In this document: positions 1 to 7,384 of the stretch, one piece after another
How the letters are laid out: each line of letters starts with the position of its first letter
How positions within the stretch are numbered: position 1 is the stretch's first letter
Assembly (NCBI RefSeq): GCF_014203595.1
Contig: NZ_JACHJK010000002.1
Location: forward strand, 62,001-126,000
DNA length: 64,000 nucleotides
Direction: 5' to 3'
DNA from: Streptomyces echinatus
GTDB taxonomy: Bacteria > Actinomycetota > Actinomycetes > Streptomycetales > Streptomycetaceae
Translations under genes and position numbers: made by a program
Notes under the pieces: model-generated
Told to the model about the DNA's origin: nothing
Seen by the model: only the letters and a program-made list of their open reading frames with translations
Databases searched by the model: none

Positions 1-230
1 CCAGCAGCATCATCGCGCTGCGCACCGGCGAGGCCGACCAGGGGGTGATCGGTCTCTACCAGACCGGCATCCCCGAGGAGTACCAGCCGGGGCTGAACGT
101 CCGTTTCATGGGCATCGACACCGCCGCCATCATCAAGTACCTGGTCACGGCCTACTACTCGCTCGCCATCCTGGTTCCCGACGCGGCCGGCATCCTGGAG
201 AACGTCCAGCTCGGCCGGACCGCCGAGTGA
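1..230 (+). CDS. Family 2B encapsulin shell protein (EshA-like), C-terminal part only
   Basis: This is the last 75 or so residues of a protein whose start lies left of the window; the frame is open from base 3 to the TGA at 228-230. The tail ([14 protein letters not shown], then [19 protein letters not shown]) matches the end of the cyclic-nucleotide-domain proteins found in 2-MIB operons, now classed as family 2B encapsulin shells. Such shells form a protein nanocompartment that encloses the terpene cyclase encoded next. The cyclase starts 16 bases downstream, which fits an operon. The HK97 fold and cyclic-nucleotide domain are outside the window, so the assignment rests on the tail and on the neighbours. 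Confidence 0.82.
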   Translation, partial: SSIIALRTGEADQGVIGLYQTGIPEEYQPGLNVRFMGIDTAAIIKYLVTAYYSLAILVPDAAGILENVQLGRTAE

Positions 231-246
231 CGGCCCGGAGCACGTC

Positions 247-1299
247 ATGAGCACCTCGACCCCCGGCTACCGGCTGCCCGGACCACCGAATATCGCCCAG
301 AGCATGCGCAGGGACCGGCGCACCGGCACGATCCCCGGACTGCGCCACCGGCCGGCTGCTCCCGCCGACCCGCAGAAGGCCGCCGAGGTCGACCGCCGGC
401 TGGAGACCTGGGCCCGCGGACTGGACCTGTTCCCCGAGGCGTGGAAGGGGGACTTCTCCGGCTTCCAGTTCGGCCGGGCCGTCGTCCTGCAGCACCCGGG
501 CGCACTCGACCTGGATCGCCTCACGGTCGCGGGCCAGCTGCTGCTCGCCGAGAACGTCGTCGACTCCTGCTACTGCGAGGAGGACGAGGGCCGGGGCGGA
601 GCGCGCCGCGGACTGGGCGGACGGCTGATCATGGCCCAGTCGGCGATCGACCCGTACCACGGGGTCCCGGAGCTGGAGGAGGAGTGGCGCGAGGGCGTAC
701 GGACCGACGGTCCGCTGCGCTCGTACCACTTCGCCCTCGCCGACTACGCCGCCTTCGCCACCCCCAGCCAGACCGGCCGGTTCGTGCACGACATCGCCCG
801 GCTGCACCTGGGCTACCTGGCCGAGGCCGCCTGGGCCGAGACCCGGTACGTGCCCCGGGTGTGGGAGTACCTGGTGATGCGGCAGTTCAACAACTTCCGG
901 CCCTGTCTGTCGATCGTCGACGCGGTGGACGGCTACGAGCTTCCCGAACAGGTCTACGCCCGGCCCGAGATCCAGCGGATCACGGCCCTCGCCTGCAACG
1001 CCACCACCATCGTCAACGACCTGTACTCCTTCACCAAGGAGCTGGCCAGCGACCCGACCCACCTCAACCTGCCGCAGGTGGTCGCCGCCAACGACCGCCG
1101 CGGGCTGAAGGCCGCCTATCTGAAGGCCGTCGAGATCCACAACCGGATCATGGAGGCCTTCGAGGAGGAGTCCGCCCTGCTGTCCGCCACCTCGCCCCTC
1201 GTGGAGCGCTACGCCGAGGGGCTCGCCGCCTGGGTGTCCGGCAACCACGAGTGGCACGCCACCAACTCCCACCGCTACCACCTGCCCGACTACTGGTAA
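247..1299 (+). CDS. 2-methylisoborneol synthase-type terpene cyclase (encapsulin cargo)
   Basis: Class I terpene cyclase of 350 residues that should convert 2-methylgeranyl diphosphate into 2-methylisoborneol, the earthy odorant. The metal-binding motif is D106-SCYCEE, the NSE triad is in NDLYSFTKE (257-265), and the terminal HRY is at 342-344. The ATG at 247 follows GGAG (237-240) by six bases. The N-terminal region before the catalytic domain is only about 45 residues and proline-rich, clearly shorter than in the characterised S. coelicolor enzyme, where the Asp-rich motif lies near residue 197. In family 2B systems this flexible N-terminus carries the shell-targeting signal. The second Asp of the usual DDCYCED motif is Ser here and the last is Glu, so the exact product is not certain. 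Confidence 0.9.
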   Translation: MSTSTPGYRLPGPPNIAQSMRRDRRTGTIPGLRHRPAAPADPQKAAEVDRRLETWARGLDLFPEAWKGDFSGFQFGRAVVLQHPGALDLDRLTVAGQLLLAENVVDSCYCEEDEGRGGARRGLGGRLIMAQSAIDPYHGVPELEEEWREGVRTDGPLRSYHFALADYAAFATPSQTGRFVHDIARLHLGYLAEAAWAETRYVPRVWEYLVMRQFNNFRPCLSIVDAVDGYELPEQVYARPEIQRITALACNATTIVNDLYSFTKELASDPTHLNLPQVVAANDRRGLKAAYLKAVEIHNRIMEAFEEESALLSATSPLVERYAEGLAAWVSGNHEWHATNSHRYHLPDYW

Positions 1300-1352
1300 T
1301 CGCACCGCTCACCGGATCGAAACACCGTCATACGCGCAACAAGGAGTCACCG

Positions 1353-2231
1353 TTGACGACCGTGCCCGTCGCCCGGACCGCAACCCTTCCCGTGCCGGCC
1401 CAGTCCACGTACCAGAGCCGCGTGGCCGACTACTGGAACGCCGAGGAGAACCCGGTCAACCTCGAACTCGGCAAGATCGACGACCTGTACCACCACCACT
1501 ACGGCATCGGGGCGGCCGACCGCTCGGTGCTCGACGAGCCGGACGCCGCCCTGCGCCGGGAGCGCGTGACCACCGAACTGCACCGGCTGGAGCACGCCCA
1601 GGCCGAGCTGCTCGCCTCCCATCTCGGGCCGCTCTCCCCCGCCGACCGGGTCTTCGACGCCGGCTGCGGGCGCGGCGGCGGCAGCGTGGTGGCACACCTG
1701 CGGTACGGCTGCCACGCCGACGGGGTCACCCTCTCGACGAAGCAGGCGGAGTTCGCCAACGAGCAGGCCCGCGCGCGGGGCATCGACGACAAGGTGCGCT
1801 ACCACCACCGCAACATGCTCGACACCGGGTTCGAGACCGGCGCGTACGCGGCGTCCTGGAACAACGAGTCCACCATGTACGTCGAGCTGGACCTGCTGTT
1901 CGCCGAGCACGCCCGGCTGCTGCGCCGCGGCGGCCGCTACGTGGTGATCACCGGCTGCTACAACGACACCTACGGGCAGGCCTCCCGCGAGGTGTCGCTG
2001 ATCAACGCGCACTACATCTGCGACATCCATCCGCGGTCGGAGTACTTCCGCGCGATGGCCCGAAACCGGCTGGTGCCGGTCCACGTCGAGGACCTGACGG
2101 AGGCCACCATCCCGTACTGGGACCTGCGCAAGGAGGCGGACCACCTGGTCACGGGCATCGAGGACACCTTCCTGTCCGCGTACCGCAACGGCAGCTTCCA
2201 GTACCTGCTCATCGTGGCCGACCGGGTCTGA
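1353..2231 (+). CDS. Geranyl diphosphate 2-C-methyltransferase
   Basis: SAM-dependent methyltransferase of 292 residues that adds a methyl group to C2 of geranyl diphosphate, making the substrate of the upstream cyclase. The SAM-binding motif I is FDAGCGRGGG (101-110). The N-terminal stretch with DYWN and LYHHHYGIG is typical of this family. I chose the TTG at 1353 because AAGGAG (1341-1346) sits six bases upstream and the length agrees with the family; the frame is open far upstream, but that part only shadows the cyclase. It lies 53 bases after the cyclase on the same strand and completes the 2-MIB operon. Confidence 0.92.
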   Translation: MTTVPVARTATLPVPAQSTYQSRVADYWNAEENPVNLELGKIDDLYHHHYGIGAADRSVLDEPDAALRRERVTTELHRLEHAQAELLASHLGPLSPADRVFDAGCGRGGGSVVAHLRYGCHADGVTLSTKQAEFANEQARARGIDDKVRYHHRNMLDTGFETGAYAASWNNESTMYVELDLLFAEHARLLRRGGRYVVITGCYNDTYGQASREVSLINAHYICDIHPRSEYFRAMARNRLVPVHVEDLTEATIPYWDLRKEADHLVTGIEDTFLSAYRNGSFQYLLIVADRV

Positions 2232-2285
2232 GCCCGGCGTAATTCCGTCGACAGCGCGGGCGTCGAGACGCTGGGATGGGCTCCG

Positions 2286-3188
2286 ATGAGTGCCTTCGAC
2301 AGCAAACCGCAGCGGATGCACGCGGACGAGCTCGACCTCGACGCCCCGCTGGTCCAGCGCCTGGTCGCCCGCCGGTTCCCGCGGTGGGCCGCGCTGCCCG
2401 TACGGCGGCTCGCGTCCTCCGGGACCGAGAACGCCATGTTCCGTCTGGGTGCCGACCTGGTGGTCCGGCTGCCCCGGCGCCCCGCCGCCGTACCGGACGT
2501 GACGCGCGAGCGGCACGTGCTGGCCCGGCTCGCTCCGCTGCTGCCGGTGGCGGTGCCCGAACCGCTGGGGGTGGGCGGACCGGACGAGGACTTCCCGTGG
2601 CCCTGGGCCGTCTACCGCTGGCTGGAGGGCCGCAACCCGGTGGCGGGGGCCGTGGCGGATCCGGAACGGCTCGCCGGAGATCTCGGGGCGTTCGTGCGCG
2701 CCCTGCGCCGGATCCCCCGCCAGGACGGGCCGCCCGGTCACCGGGCCGGTCCGCTGCGCGACCGTGACGCACCCACCCGCGCGGCCATCGCCGAGCTGGC
2801 CGGGCAGGTCGACACCGACGCGGTCACGGCCTGCTGGGAACAGGCCCTGCGAGCACCGGAGCACTCCGGTCCGGTGTGGGCCCACGGCGATCTGTCCCCC
2901 GGGAACGTGCTGGTCGAAGACGGCCGGCTGAGTGCCGTGATCGATTTCGGCACCGCCGGGGTCGGCGACCGGGCCGTGGACCTGATCGTGGCCTGGAACC
3001 TGCTGCCCGCGACCGCCCGGGACACCTTCCGCGCGGCCGTCGGCGCCGACGACGCGGAGTGGGCGCGGGGGCGCGGCTGGGCGCTGTCGATCTCGCTGAT
3101 CCAGCTGCCGTACTACCGGCACACCAACCCGGCCCTGGCCGAGAACTCCCGGCACGTGATCGCCGAGATCCTCGCCGAGGCCGGGTGA
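2286..3188 (+). CDS. Aminoglycoside phosphotransferase (APH) family protein
   Basis: A 300-residue kinase-like protein. The catalytic loop is HGDLSPGNVLVEDG near residue 199, followed by the metal-binding IDFGTAG. The N-terminal lobe has the FRLGADLVVRLPRR lysine/arginine strand typical of this superfamily. Members phosphorylate aminoglycosides, other small alcohols or metabolites; the substrate cannot be read from the sequence. It starts 54 bases after the methyltransferase without a strong ribosome-binding site, so it may have its own promoter. Nothing suggests a role in 2-MIB formation, and I would not call it a resistance gene. Confidence 0.8.
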   Translation: MSAFDSKPQRMHADELDLDAPLVQRLVARRFPRWAALPVRRLASSGTENAMFRLGADLVVRLPRRPAAVPDVTRERHVLARLAPLLPVAVPEPLGVGGPDEDFPWPWAVYRWLEGRNPVAGAVADPERLAGDLGAFVRALRRIPRQDGPPGHRAGPLRDRDAPTRAAIAELAGQVDTDAVTACWEQALRAPEHSGPVWAHGDLSPGNVLVEDGRLSAVIDFGTAGVGDRAVDLIVAWNLLPATARDTFRAAVGADDAEWARGRGWALSISLIQLPYYRHTNPALAENSRHVIAEILAEAG

Positions 3189-3210
3189 AGGCGGCCGGCC
3201 GGGCATCCCG

Positions 3211-3693
3211 CTACGCGCCGGCGTACGCCTGTTCCAGCGCGGCGGCGTCCAGCTTGCCCATGGCCATCATGGCCCGGGTGGCCCGCGCGGCCTTCGCCGG
3301 GTCGGGGTCGGCGATCATGCCCAGGAGCGGGGCGTAGACGACCTGCCAGGAGACGCCGTACCGGTCCTTGAGCCAGCCGCAGGGTCCGGGCTCGCCGCCG
3401 TTCTCGGTGAGCTTGGCCCAGTACTGGTCGATCTCCTGCTGGTCCGAGCAGAGGATCTGGAAGGAGACCGCCTCGTTGAACGTGAACTCGGGGCCGCCGT
3501 TCAGCGCCACGAACCTCTGGCCGTTGGCCGTGAAGTCCACGGTCAGCACGGAGCCGGCCGGGCCGGGACCGGACTCGGTCCACCGGACGACGCGTCCGAT
3601 GCTGGAGTCCTTGAAGACCGACACGTAGAAGTGCGCGGCCTCCTCCGCCTGGCCGTCGAACCAGAGACACGTGATGAATCCGTCGGTGGTCAT
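3211..3693 (-). CDS. VOC-fold protein, PhnB/3-demethylubiquinone methyltransferase-like family
   Basis: A 160-residue protein with the pattern of the PhnB/VOC group: an N-terminal ITCLWFDGQAEEAAHFYVSVF, a middle FVALNGGPEFTFNEAVSFQI, and GWLKDRYGVSWQVVY towards the end. Despite the historical 'methyltransferase' label these are glyoxalase-fold proteins with unknown substrates. GGAGG lies five bases before the ATG at 3693. It converges on the phosphotransferase with a 22-base gap. No partner gene indicates a pathway. Confidence 0.85.
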   Translation of the reverse strand: MTTDGFITCLWFDGQAEEAAHFYVSVFKDSSIGRVVRWTESGPGPAGSVLTVDFTANGQRFVALNGGPEFTFNEAVSFQILCSDQQEIDQYWAKLTENGGEPGPCGWLKDRYGVSWQVVYAPLLGMIADPDPAKAARATRAMMAMGKLDAAALEQAYAGA

Positions 3694-3811
3694 GAGCGCC
3701 TCCCGGGGCGTGGAACGGTGCGTGGAACACGGTCATGTGTGTCGACCCCTCCCGCGCGCGGAACTCATCGGTCCCGTCCCCGGACCACCCGGACGGGTGA
3801 GGCGTGTGCCC

Positions 3812-3817
3812 TAGCAT
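3812..3817 (+). promoter_or_regulatory. Leaderless -10 element of the epoxide hydrolase gene
   Basis: TAGCAT seven bases before the ATG at 3825, with no ribosome-binding site in between. This spacing puts the transcription start at or next to the start codon. Confidence 0.55.
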
Positions 3818-3824
3818 CTGGATC

Positions 3825-5036
3825 ATGACCTCCGCACCCGACGCGAGCATCCGGCCCTTCCGCCTCTCGGTCCCGCAGAGCGACCTCGACGACCTCCACG
3901 ACCGCCTCGACCGCACCCGCTGGCCCGCCGAGCTGCCCGGCGCCGGCTGGGAGTACGGCGTCCCGGCCGGCTATCTGCGGGAGCTGGTCTCCTATTGGCG
4001 GCACGCGTACGACTGGCGCGCCGCGGAGGCCCGGCTGAACGCGTGGCCGCAGTTCACGACGACGATCGACGGCGCACACATCCATTTCGCGCATCTGCGC
4101 TCCCCCGAGCCGGACGCCGTCCCGCTGCTGCTGACCCACGGCTGGCCGGGATCGTTCGTGGAGTTCCTGGACGTGGCCGGACCGCTCGCCGACCCGGCGG
4201 CGCACGGCGGGGACCCGGCCGACGCCTTCCACGTCGTCATGCCGGCCATCCCCGGCTTCGGGTTGTCCGGTCCGACCACGGAGCCCGGCTGGGAGGCGGG
4301 CCGCGTCGCCGACGCCTGGGCGGAGCTGATGCGCCGGCTCGGCTACGAGCGGTTCGGCGCCCAGGGCGGCGACTGGGGCGCGGCGATCTCCCGGGAGCTG
4401 GGCCGCGCCCATCCCGACCGGGTCATCGGCGTCCACCTCAACCTGCTGCCGGGCGCGCAGGCGGCCACCGAGCCGACCGAGGAGGAACTGGCCGGGCTCG
4501 GGCCGGAGGAACGGGAGCGGACGCTGCGGTCGTGGCGCCGCTGGGCCGACTGGTCGCGGGAGGGCACGGGGTACGCCGTCCTGCAGTCCACCCGGCCGCA
4601 CACCCTCGGCTACGCCCTGACGGACTCGCCCGTGGGCCAGCTCGCCTGGATCGTGGAGAAGTTCCGCGAGTGGAGCGACTGCGCCGAGCTGCCGGAGGAG
4701 GCCGTCGACCGGGACCGGCTGCTGACCAATGTGATGCTGTACTGGCTGACCGGCACGGCCGCCTCGTCCGCCCGGATCTACTACGAGCGGGCGCACGCCT
4801 CCGGCCGGACCGCCCGCCCCGCCGAGCCGTCGGCCGCCCCGACCGCGCTCGCCCTGTTCCCGGCCGAACCCCAGATCGCGCTGCGGCACAAGGCGGAGCG
4901 CACGGAGAACCTGGTGCGCTGGACGGAGTACGACCGCGGCGGGCACTTCGCGGCCATGGAGGAGCCGGACCTGCTGGTCGACGACGTCCGGGCGTTCTTC
5001 CGGCAGCTGCGGACGGGTGACCGGACGCCGGGGTGA
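3825..5036 (+). CDS. Epoxide hydrolase (EHN domain plus alpha/beta hydrolase)
   Basis: A 403-residue hydrolase that should open epoxides to diols. The N-terminal EHN region (about residues 5-110, FRLSVPQSDLDDLHDRLDRTRW) precedes an alpha/beta-hydrolase core. HGWPGS forms the oxyanion hole. The nucleophilic Asp is in AQGGDWGA near residue 184, and the catalytic His is in RGGHFAAME near the end. The ATG at 3825 fits a leaderless TAGCAT promoter; an in-frame start 21 bases upstream is less likely. The gene stands alone between the VOC gene and a run of short G-rich repeats. Confidence 0.88.
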   Translation: MTSAPDASIRPFRLSVPQSDLDDLHDRLDRTRWPAELPGAGWEYGVPAGYLRELVSYWRHAYDWRAAEARLNAWPQFTTTIDGAHIHFAHLRSPEPDAVPLLLTHGWPGSFVEFLDVAGPLADPAAHGGDPADAFHVVMPAIPGFGLSGPTTEPGWEAGRVADAWAELMRRLGYERFGAQGGDWGAAISRELGRAHPDRVIGVHLNLLPGAQAATEPTEEELAGLGPEERERTLRSWRRWADWSREGTGYAVLQSTRPHTLGYALTDSPVGQLAWIVEKFREWSDCAELPEEAVDRDRLLTNVMLYWLTGTAASSARIYYERAHASGRTARPAEPSAAPTALALFPAEPQIALRHKAERTENLVRWTEYDRGGHFAAMEEPDLLVDDVRAFFRQLRTGDRTPG

Positions 5037-5054
5037 CCGGGCGGCCGACGGCTG

Positions 5055-5135
5055 GATGACCAGGCGGACGGGCGGCCGGACGGGCGGCCGGGCGGGCGGG
5101 CGGACGGGCGGACGGGCGGACGGGCGGACGGCGGG
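5055..5135. repeat. GGACGGGC-type short tandem repeat
   Basis: About 80 bases built from variants of GGACGGGCGG after the epoxide hydrolase stop and up to the stop of the XRE gene. It is simple-sequence DNA with no coding signal on either strand and may vary in copy number between strains. Confidence 0.7.
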
Positions 5136-5136
5136 A

Positions 5137-5529
5137 TCAGGCCGCCAGGCAGAGCCCCTGGTACGGCCGGTGCGGCACGGCGGCGGGCCGACGCCGCTCG
5201 GCCGTGCGCCGGGTCAGCTCGCCGTGCGCCAGCGACAGCAGATCCCCGAGGCCCAGGCCGAGCGCGTGCGCGGCGGCGGCGAGGACCTCGGAGGACGCCT
5301 CCTTGCGGCCCCGCTCGATCTCGGACAGGTAGGGCAGCGAGATCCGGGCCTCGTCGGCCACGTCCTTGAGGGTGCGCTCCTGCTCCTGCCGCTCACGGCG
5401 CAGCACCTCGCCGACCAGATCCCGCCACAGGGGTTCCTTGGGGGCGGGCTCGGGCTCCGGCGCCGCCGGACGGGCCGGCGCGGGTCGCAGAGGGATCACT
5501 CGGGCTTGGTCGCTCAGCGGGACGGTCAT
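5137..5529 (-). CDS. XRE-family regulator of the ClgR/PopR type with an Ala-Ala tail
   Basis: A 130-residue DNA-binding protein. A proline/alanine-rich N-terminal arm (1-33) precedes a helix-turn-helix at about 40-100, whose TLKDVADEARISLPYLSEIERGRKEASSEVLAA is the ClgR/PopR signature. These actinobacterial activators switch on clp protease genes and are themselves removed by ClpP through two C-terminal alanines. This protein ends LCLAA, so the same turnover is likely. No clpP gene is nearby. It is transcribed away from the SigB-family sigma gene, with 280 bases between their starts. Targets are an inference from the family. Confidence 0.82.
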   Translation of the reverse strand: MTVPLSDQARVIPLRPAPARPAAPEPEPAPKEPLWRDLVGEVLRRERQEQERTLKDVADEARISLPYLSEIERGRKEASSEVLAAAAHALGLGLGDLLSLAHGELTRRTAERRRPAAVPHRPYQGLCLAA

Positions 5530-5647
5530 CCCATCAGCCTAGGAGTGCGGCGATCGGGGACAAGGTCCCGGTGTTCCGCCCTGAGGGAAATCCCGGGCCG
5601 GGACCCGCCTTCGAACAGCCGTTTTACGCCAGTGCGGCCGACCGGGT

Positions 5648-5672
5648 GCATGCGCGGCGTCACTGTGGGTAC
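5648..5672 (+). promoter_or_regulatory. SigB-type promoter 1 upstream of the sigma gene
   Basis: GCAT, 15 bases, then GGGTAC, which fits the Streptomyces SigB-group consensus GNNT-N14-16-GGGTAY. It is the distal one of two identical arrangements 50 bases apart. Confidence 0.6.
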
Positions 5673-5697
5673 CCGCCCGGTGAGCGGCTTCACGGGG

Positions 5698-5722
5698 GCA
5701 TGACCCATCGGAAAGCGGGTAC
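5698..5722 (+). promoter_or_regulatory. SigB-type promoter 2 upstream of the sigma gene
   Basis: GCAT, 15 bases, then GGGTAC, exactly the same elements and spacing as the copy 50 bases upstream. The leader to the ATG at 5810 would be about 80 bases. It suggests control by this sigma factor or a relative. Confidence 0.65.
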
Positions 5723-5809
5723 CCGGAGAGACGCGAGTCGCACAAAAAGAGATGGGACACGCAGGCCCTTAGAGGCACACGTCGAACCGTGACTTTCGTG
5801 GGAGAGGCA

Positions 5810-6700
5810 ATGAACACCGCCGCCGGGATCCGGTCGGAAGCAGAGGTCGTCGAGCAGACCGAGCAGGACAGGACGGTCGGAAGGTCACTGCCTGGCATCG
5901 AGGACCCTGCGTCCGTCGCCCCGCGGGACGCACGGGAGCTGTCCCGCCAGTTCTTCCGCAGGCTGGCCGAGCTCGAAGAGGGCACGCACGAGCACCAATA
6001 CGCGCGCAACACCCTCATCGAGATGAACATGTCGCTGGTGCGCTTCGCGGCCGGACGGTTCCGGGGTCGTGGCGACGACATGGAGGACATCGTCCAGACC
6101 GGCATGATCGGCCTGATCAAGGCCATCGACCGGTTCGAACTGTCGCGCGAGGTCGAGTTCACCTCCTTCGCCCTGCCGTACATCGTCGGCGAGATCAAGC
6201 GGTTCTTCCGGGACACCACCTGGGCCGTCCATGTGCCGCGCAGGCTCCAGGAGCTGCGGGTCGAGCTGGCCAAGGCGCGCGAGGAGCTCTCCAGCCGGCT
6301 GGACCGGGACCCGACGGTCGCCGAGCTGGCCACGCTGATGAACATCTCCGAGACCGAGGTGGTCGAGGGCCAGCTGGCCTCCAACGGCTACAACTCGGCC
6401 TCGCTGGACGCCGCCCTCACCGGAGACGGACCCGAGGACGGCGAGGCGGTGCTCGCCGACTTCATCGGTGTGGAGGAGGAGGGGCTGCGGCTCGTCGAGG
6501 ACTTCCACGCGCTCGCCCCGCTGATGGCGGAGCTGAGCGACCGTGACCGTCAGATCATCCACCTGCGGTTCGTGGAGGAGGCCACCCAGGCTGAGATCGG
6601 GGAGCGGCTCGGGTGCTCCCAGATGCACGTCTCCCGGCTGATCAAGCGCATCATCACCCGGCTGCGCCAGGGAATGCTCGGCGAACTCGGCTGCGCCTGA
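5810..6700 (+). CDS. SigB/SigF-family RNA polymerase sigma factor
   Basis: Group 3 sigma factor of 296 residues for stress or developmental transcription. Region 2 includes RFRGRGDDMEDIVQTGMIGLIKAIDRF and FTSFALPYIVGEIKRFFRD. Region 3 follows with HVPRRLQELR. Region 4 ends in EEATQAEIGERLGCSQMHVSRLIKRI. I prefer the ATG at 5810, which has GGAG five bases upstream, over the in-frame GTG at 5789. Two SigB-type promoters precede it. An RsbW-like ATPase gene converges from the other side and may encode its anti-sigma factor. It is most like SigB, F, G and L of S. coelicolor; I cannot tell which. Confidence 0.93.
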   Translation: MNTAAGIRSEAEVVEQTEQDRTVGRSLPGIEDPASVAPRDARELSRQFFRRLAELEEGTHEHQYARNTLIEMNMSLVRFAAGRFRGRGDDMEDIVQTGMIGLIKAIDRFELSREVEFTSFALPYIVGEIKRFFRDTTWAVHVPRRLQELRVELAKAREELSSRLDRDPTVAELATLMNISETEVVEGQLASNGYNSASLDAALTGDGPEDGEAVLADFIGVEEEGLRLVEDFHALAPLMAELSDRDRQIIHLRFVEEATQAEIGERLGCSQMHVSRLIKRIITRLRQGMLGELGCA

Positions 6701-6706
6701 CACGGC

Positions 6707-6748
6707 ACCGTCGGGGCGCTCCCGGCCGGGCCGGAGTGCCCCGACGGT
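6707..6748. terminator. Bidirectional terminator hairpin
   Basis: Perfect 11-bp arms ACCGTCGGGGC and GCCCCGACGGT with a further GC-rich inner stem, placed between the convergent sigma and anti-sigma-like genes. Confidence 0.75.
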
Positions 6749-6782
6749 CCGGTACGGAACCGGCCTTCCTCAACGGTTGGGC

Positions 6783-7235
6783 TCAGCGGTTCAGCGCAAA
6801 GACCGCCCGCACCCGTTTGCCCACGGGGACGCGCTCCACGGTGATCTCCGAGGCCAGGGCGTGCACGATCTCCAGCCCATGCCGTCCGACGCGCTCGGGG
6901 TCCCGCGGGAAGCGGCGCGGAAGGGCGCTGCTGCTGTCGTACACGGACACCGCCACGGCGCTGCCCGTGCCCTCCAGCTCCAGGATGTAGGGGCCGTCGC
7001 TGTGCTGGTCGGCGTTGGTGACGAGTTCGCTCACCATCAGCAGCAGCTCGCCGTCGGCCCGGCCGTCGACGGTGGCGCACCATTCGGTCCGCAGTTGCTG
7101 GAGGAACCGGGCCGCGAAGGCGCGTGCCTCGGCGATGCATCCGGGTTCGCCGGTGTAGTGCGCCGCTCGTCGCAGCGGCTCCACGGGTACGTCGAAACCA
7201 GTCGGTATCACTGCCCCGCCCAGGTGCTCGGTCAT
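6783..7235 (-). CDS. RsbW-like ATP-binding protein (HATPase, possible anti-sigma factor)
   Basis: A 150-residue HATPase of the type that phosphorylates anti-anti-sigma factors or binds SigB-type sigma factors. The N box is ELVTNADQHS (about 89-98), the G1 Asp is in VSVYDSSS and the G2 box is GRHGLEIVHALAS. It converges on the SigB-family sigma gene with a shared terminator between them, which makes that sigma factor the obvious partner, but Streptomyces has many such ATPases and pairing by position is only an inference. No anti-anti-sigma (STAS) gene is adjacent. Confidence 0.85.
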   Translation of the reverse strand: MTEHLGGAVIPTGFDVPVEPLRRAAHYTGEPGCIAEARAFAARFLQQLRTEWCATVDGRADGELLLMVSELVTNADQHSDGPYILELEGTGSAVAVSVYDSSSALPRRFPRDPERVGRHGLEIVHALASEITVERVPVGKRVRAVFALNR

Positions 7236-7384
7236 GCTGTCTCTCTCGGAAAGCCCGGTACGGCCGGTCGCTGTTGCACCAGTCCTCGTACCCCGAGCCC
7301 GGCCGCGCAGTCCACCGGATGCGTTCGCCTACCGCGCACAGTGGCGAGGGTCACGGTACGGGGCGCGCGGGTACCGGCGCCCGC

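Noticed and set aside
2286..3188. Aminoglycoside resistance gene
   Set aside because: The fold is shared by many metabolic kinases; nothing in the sequence or context points to resistance.
5017..5703. A plus-strand protein across the GGACGGGC repeat
   Set aside because: Its first third is simple repeat and the rest is antisense to the XRE gene.
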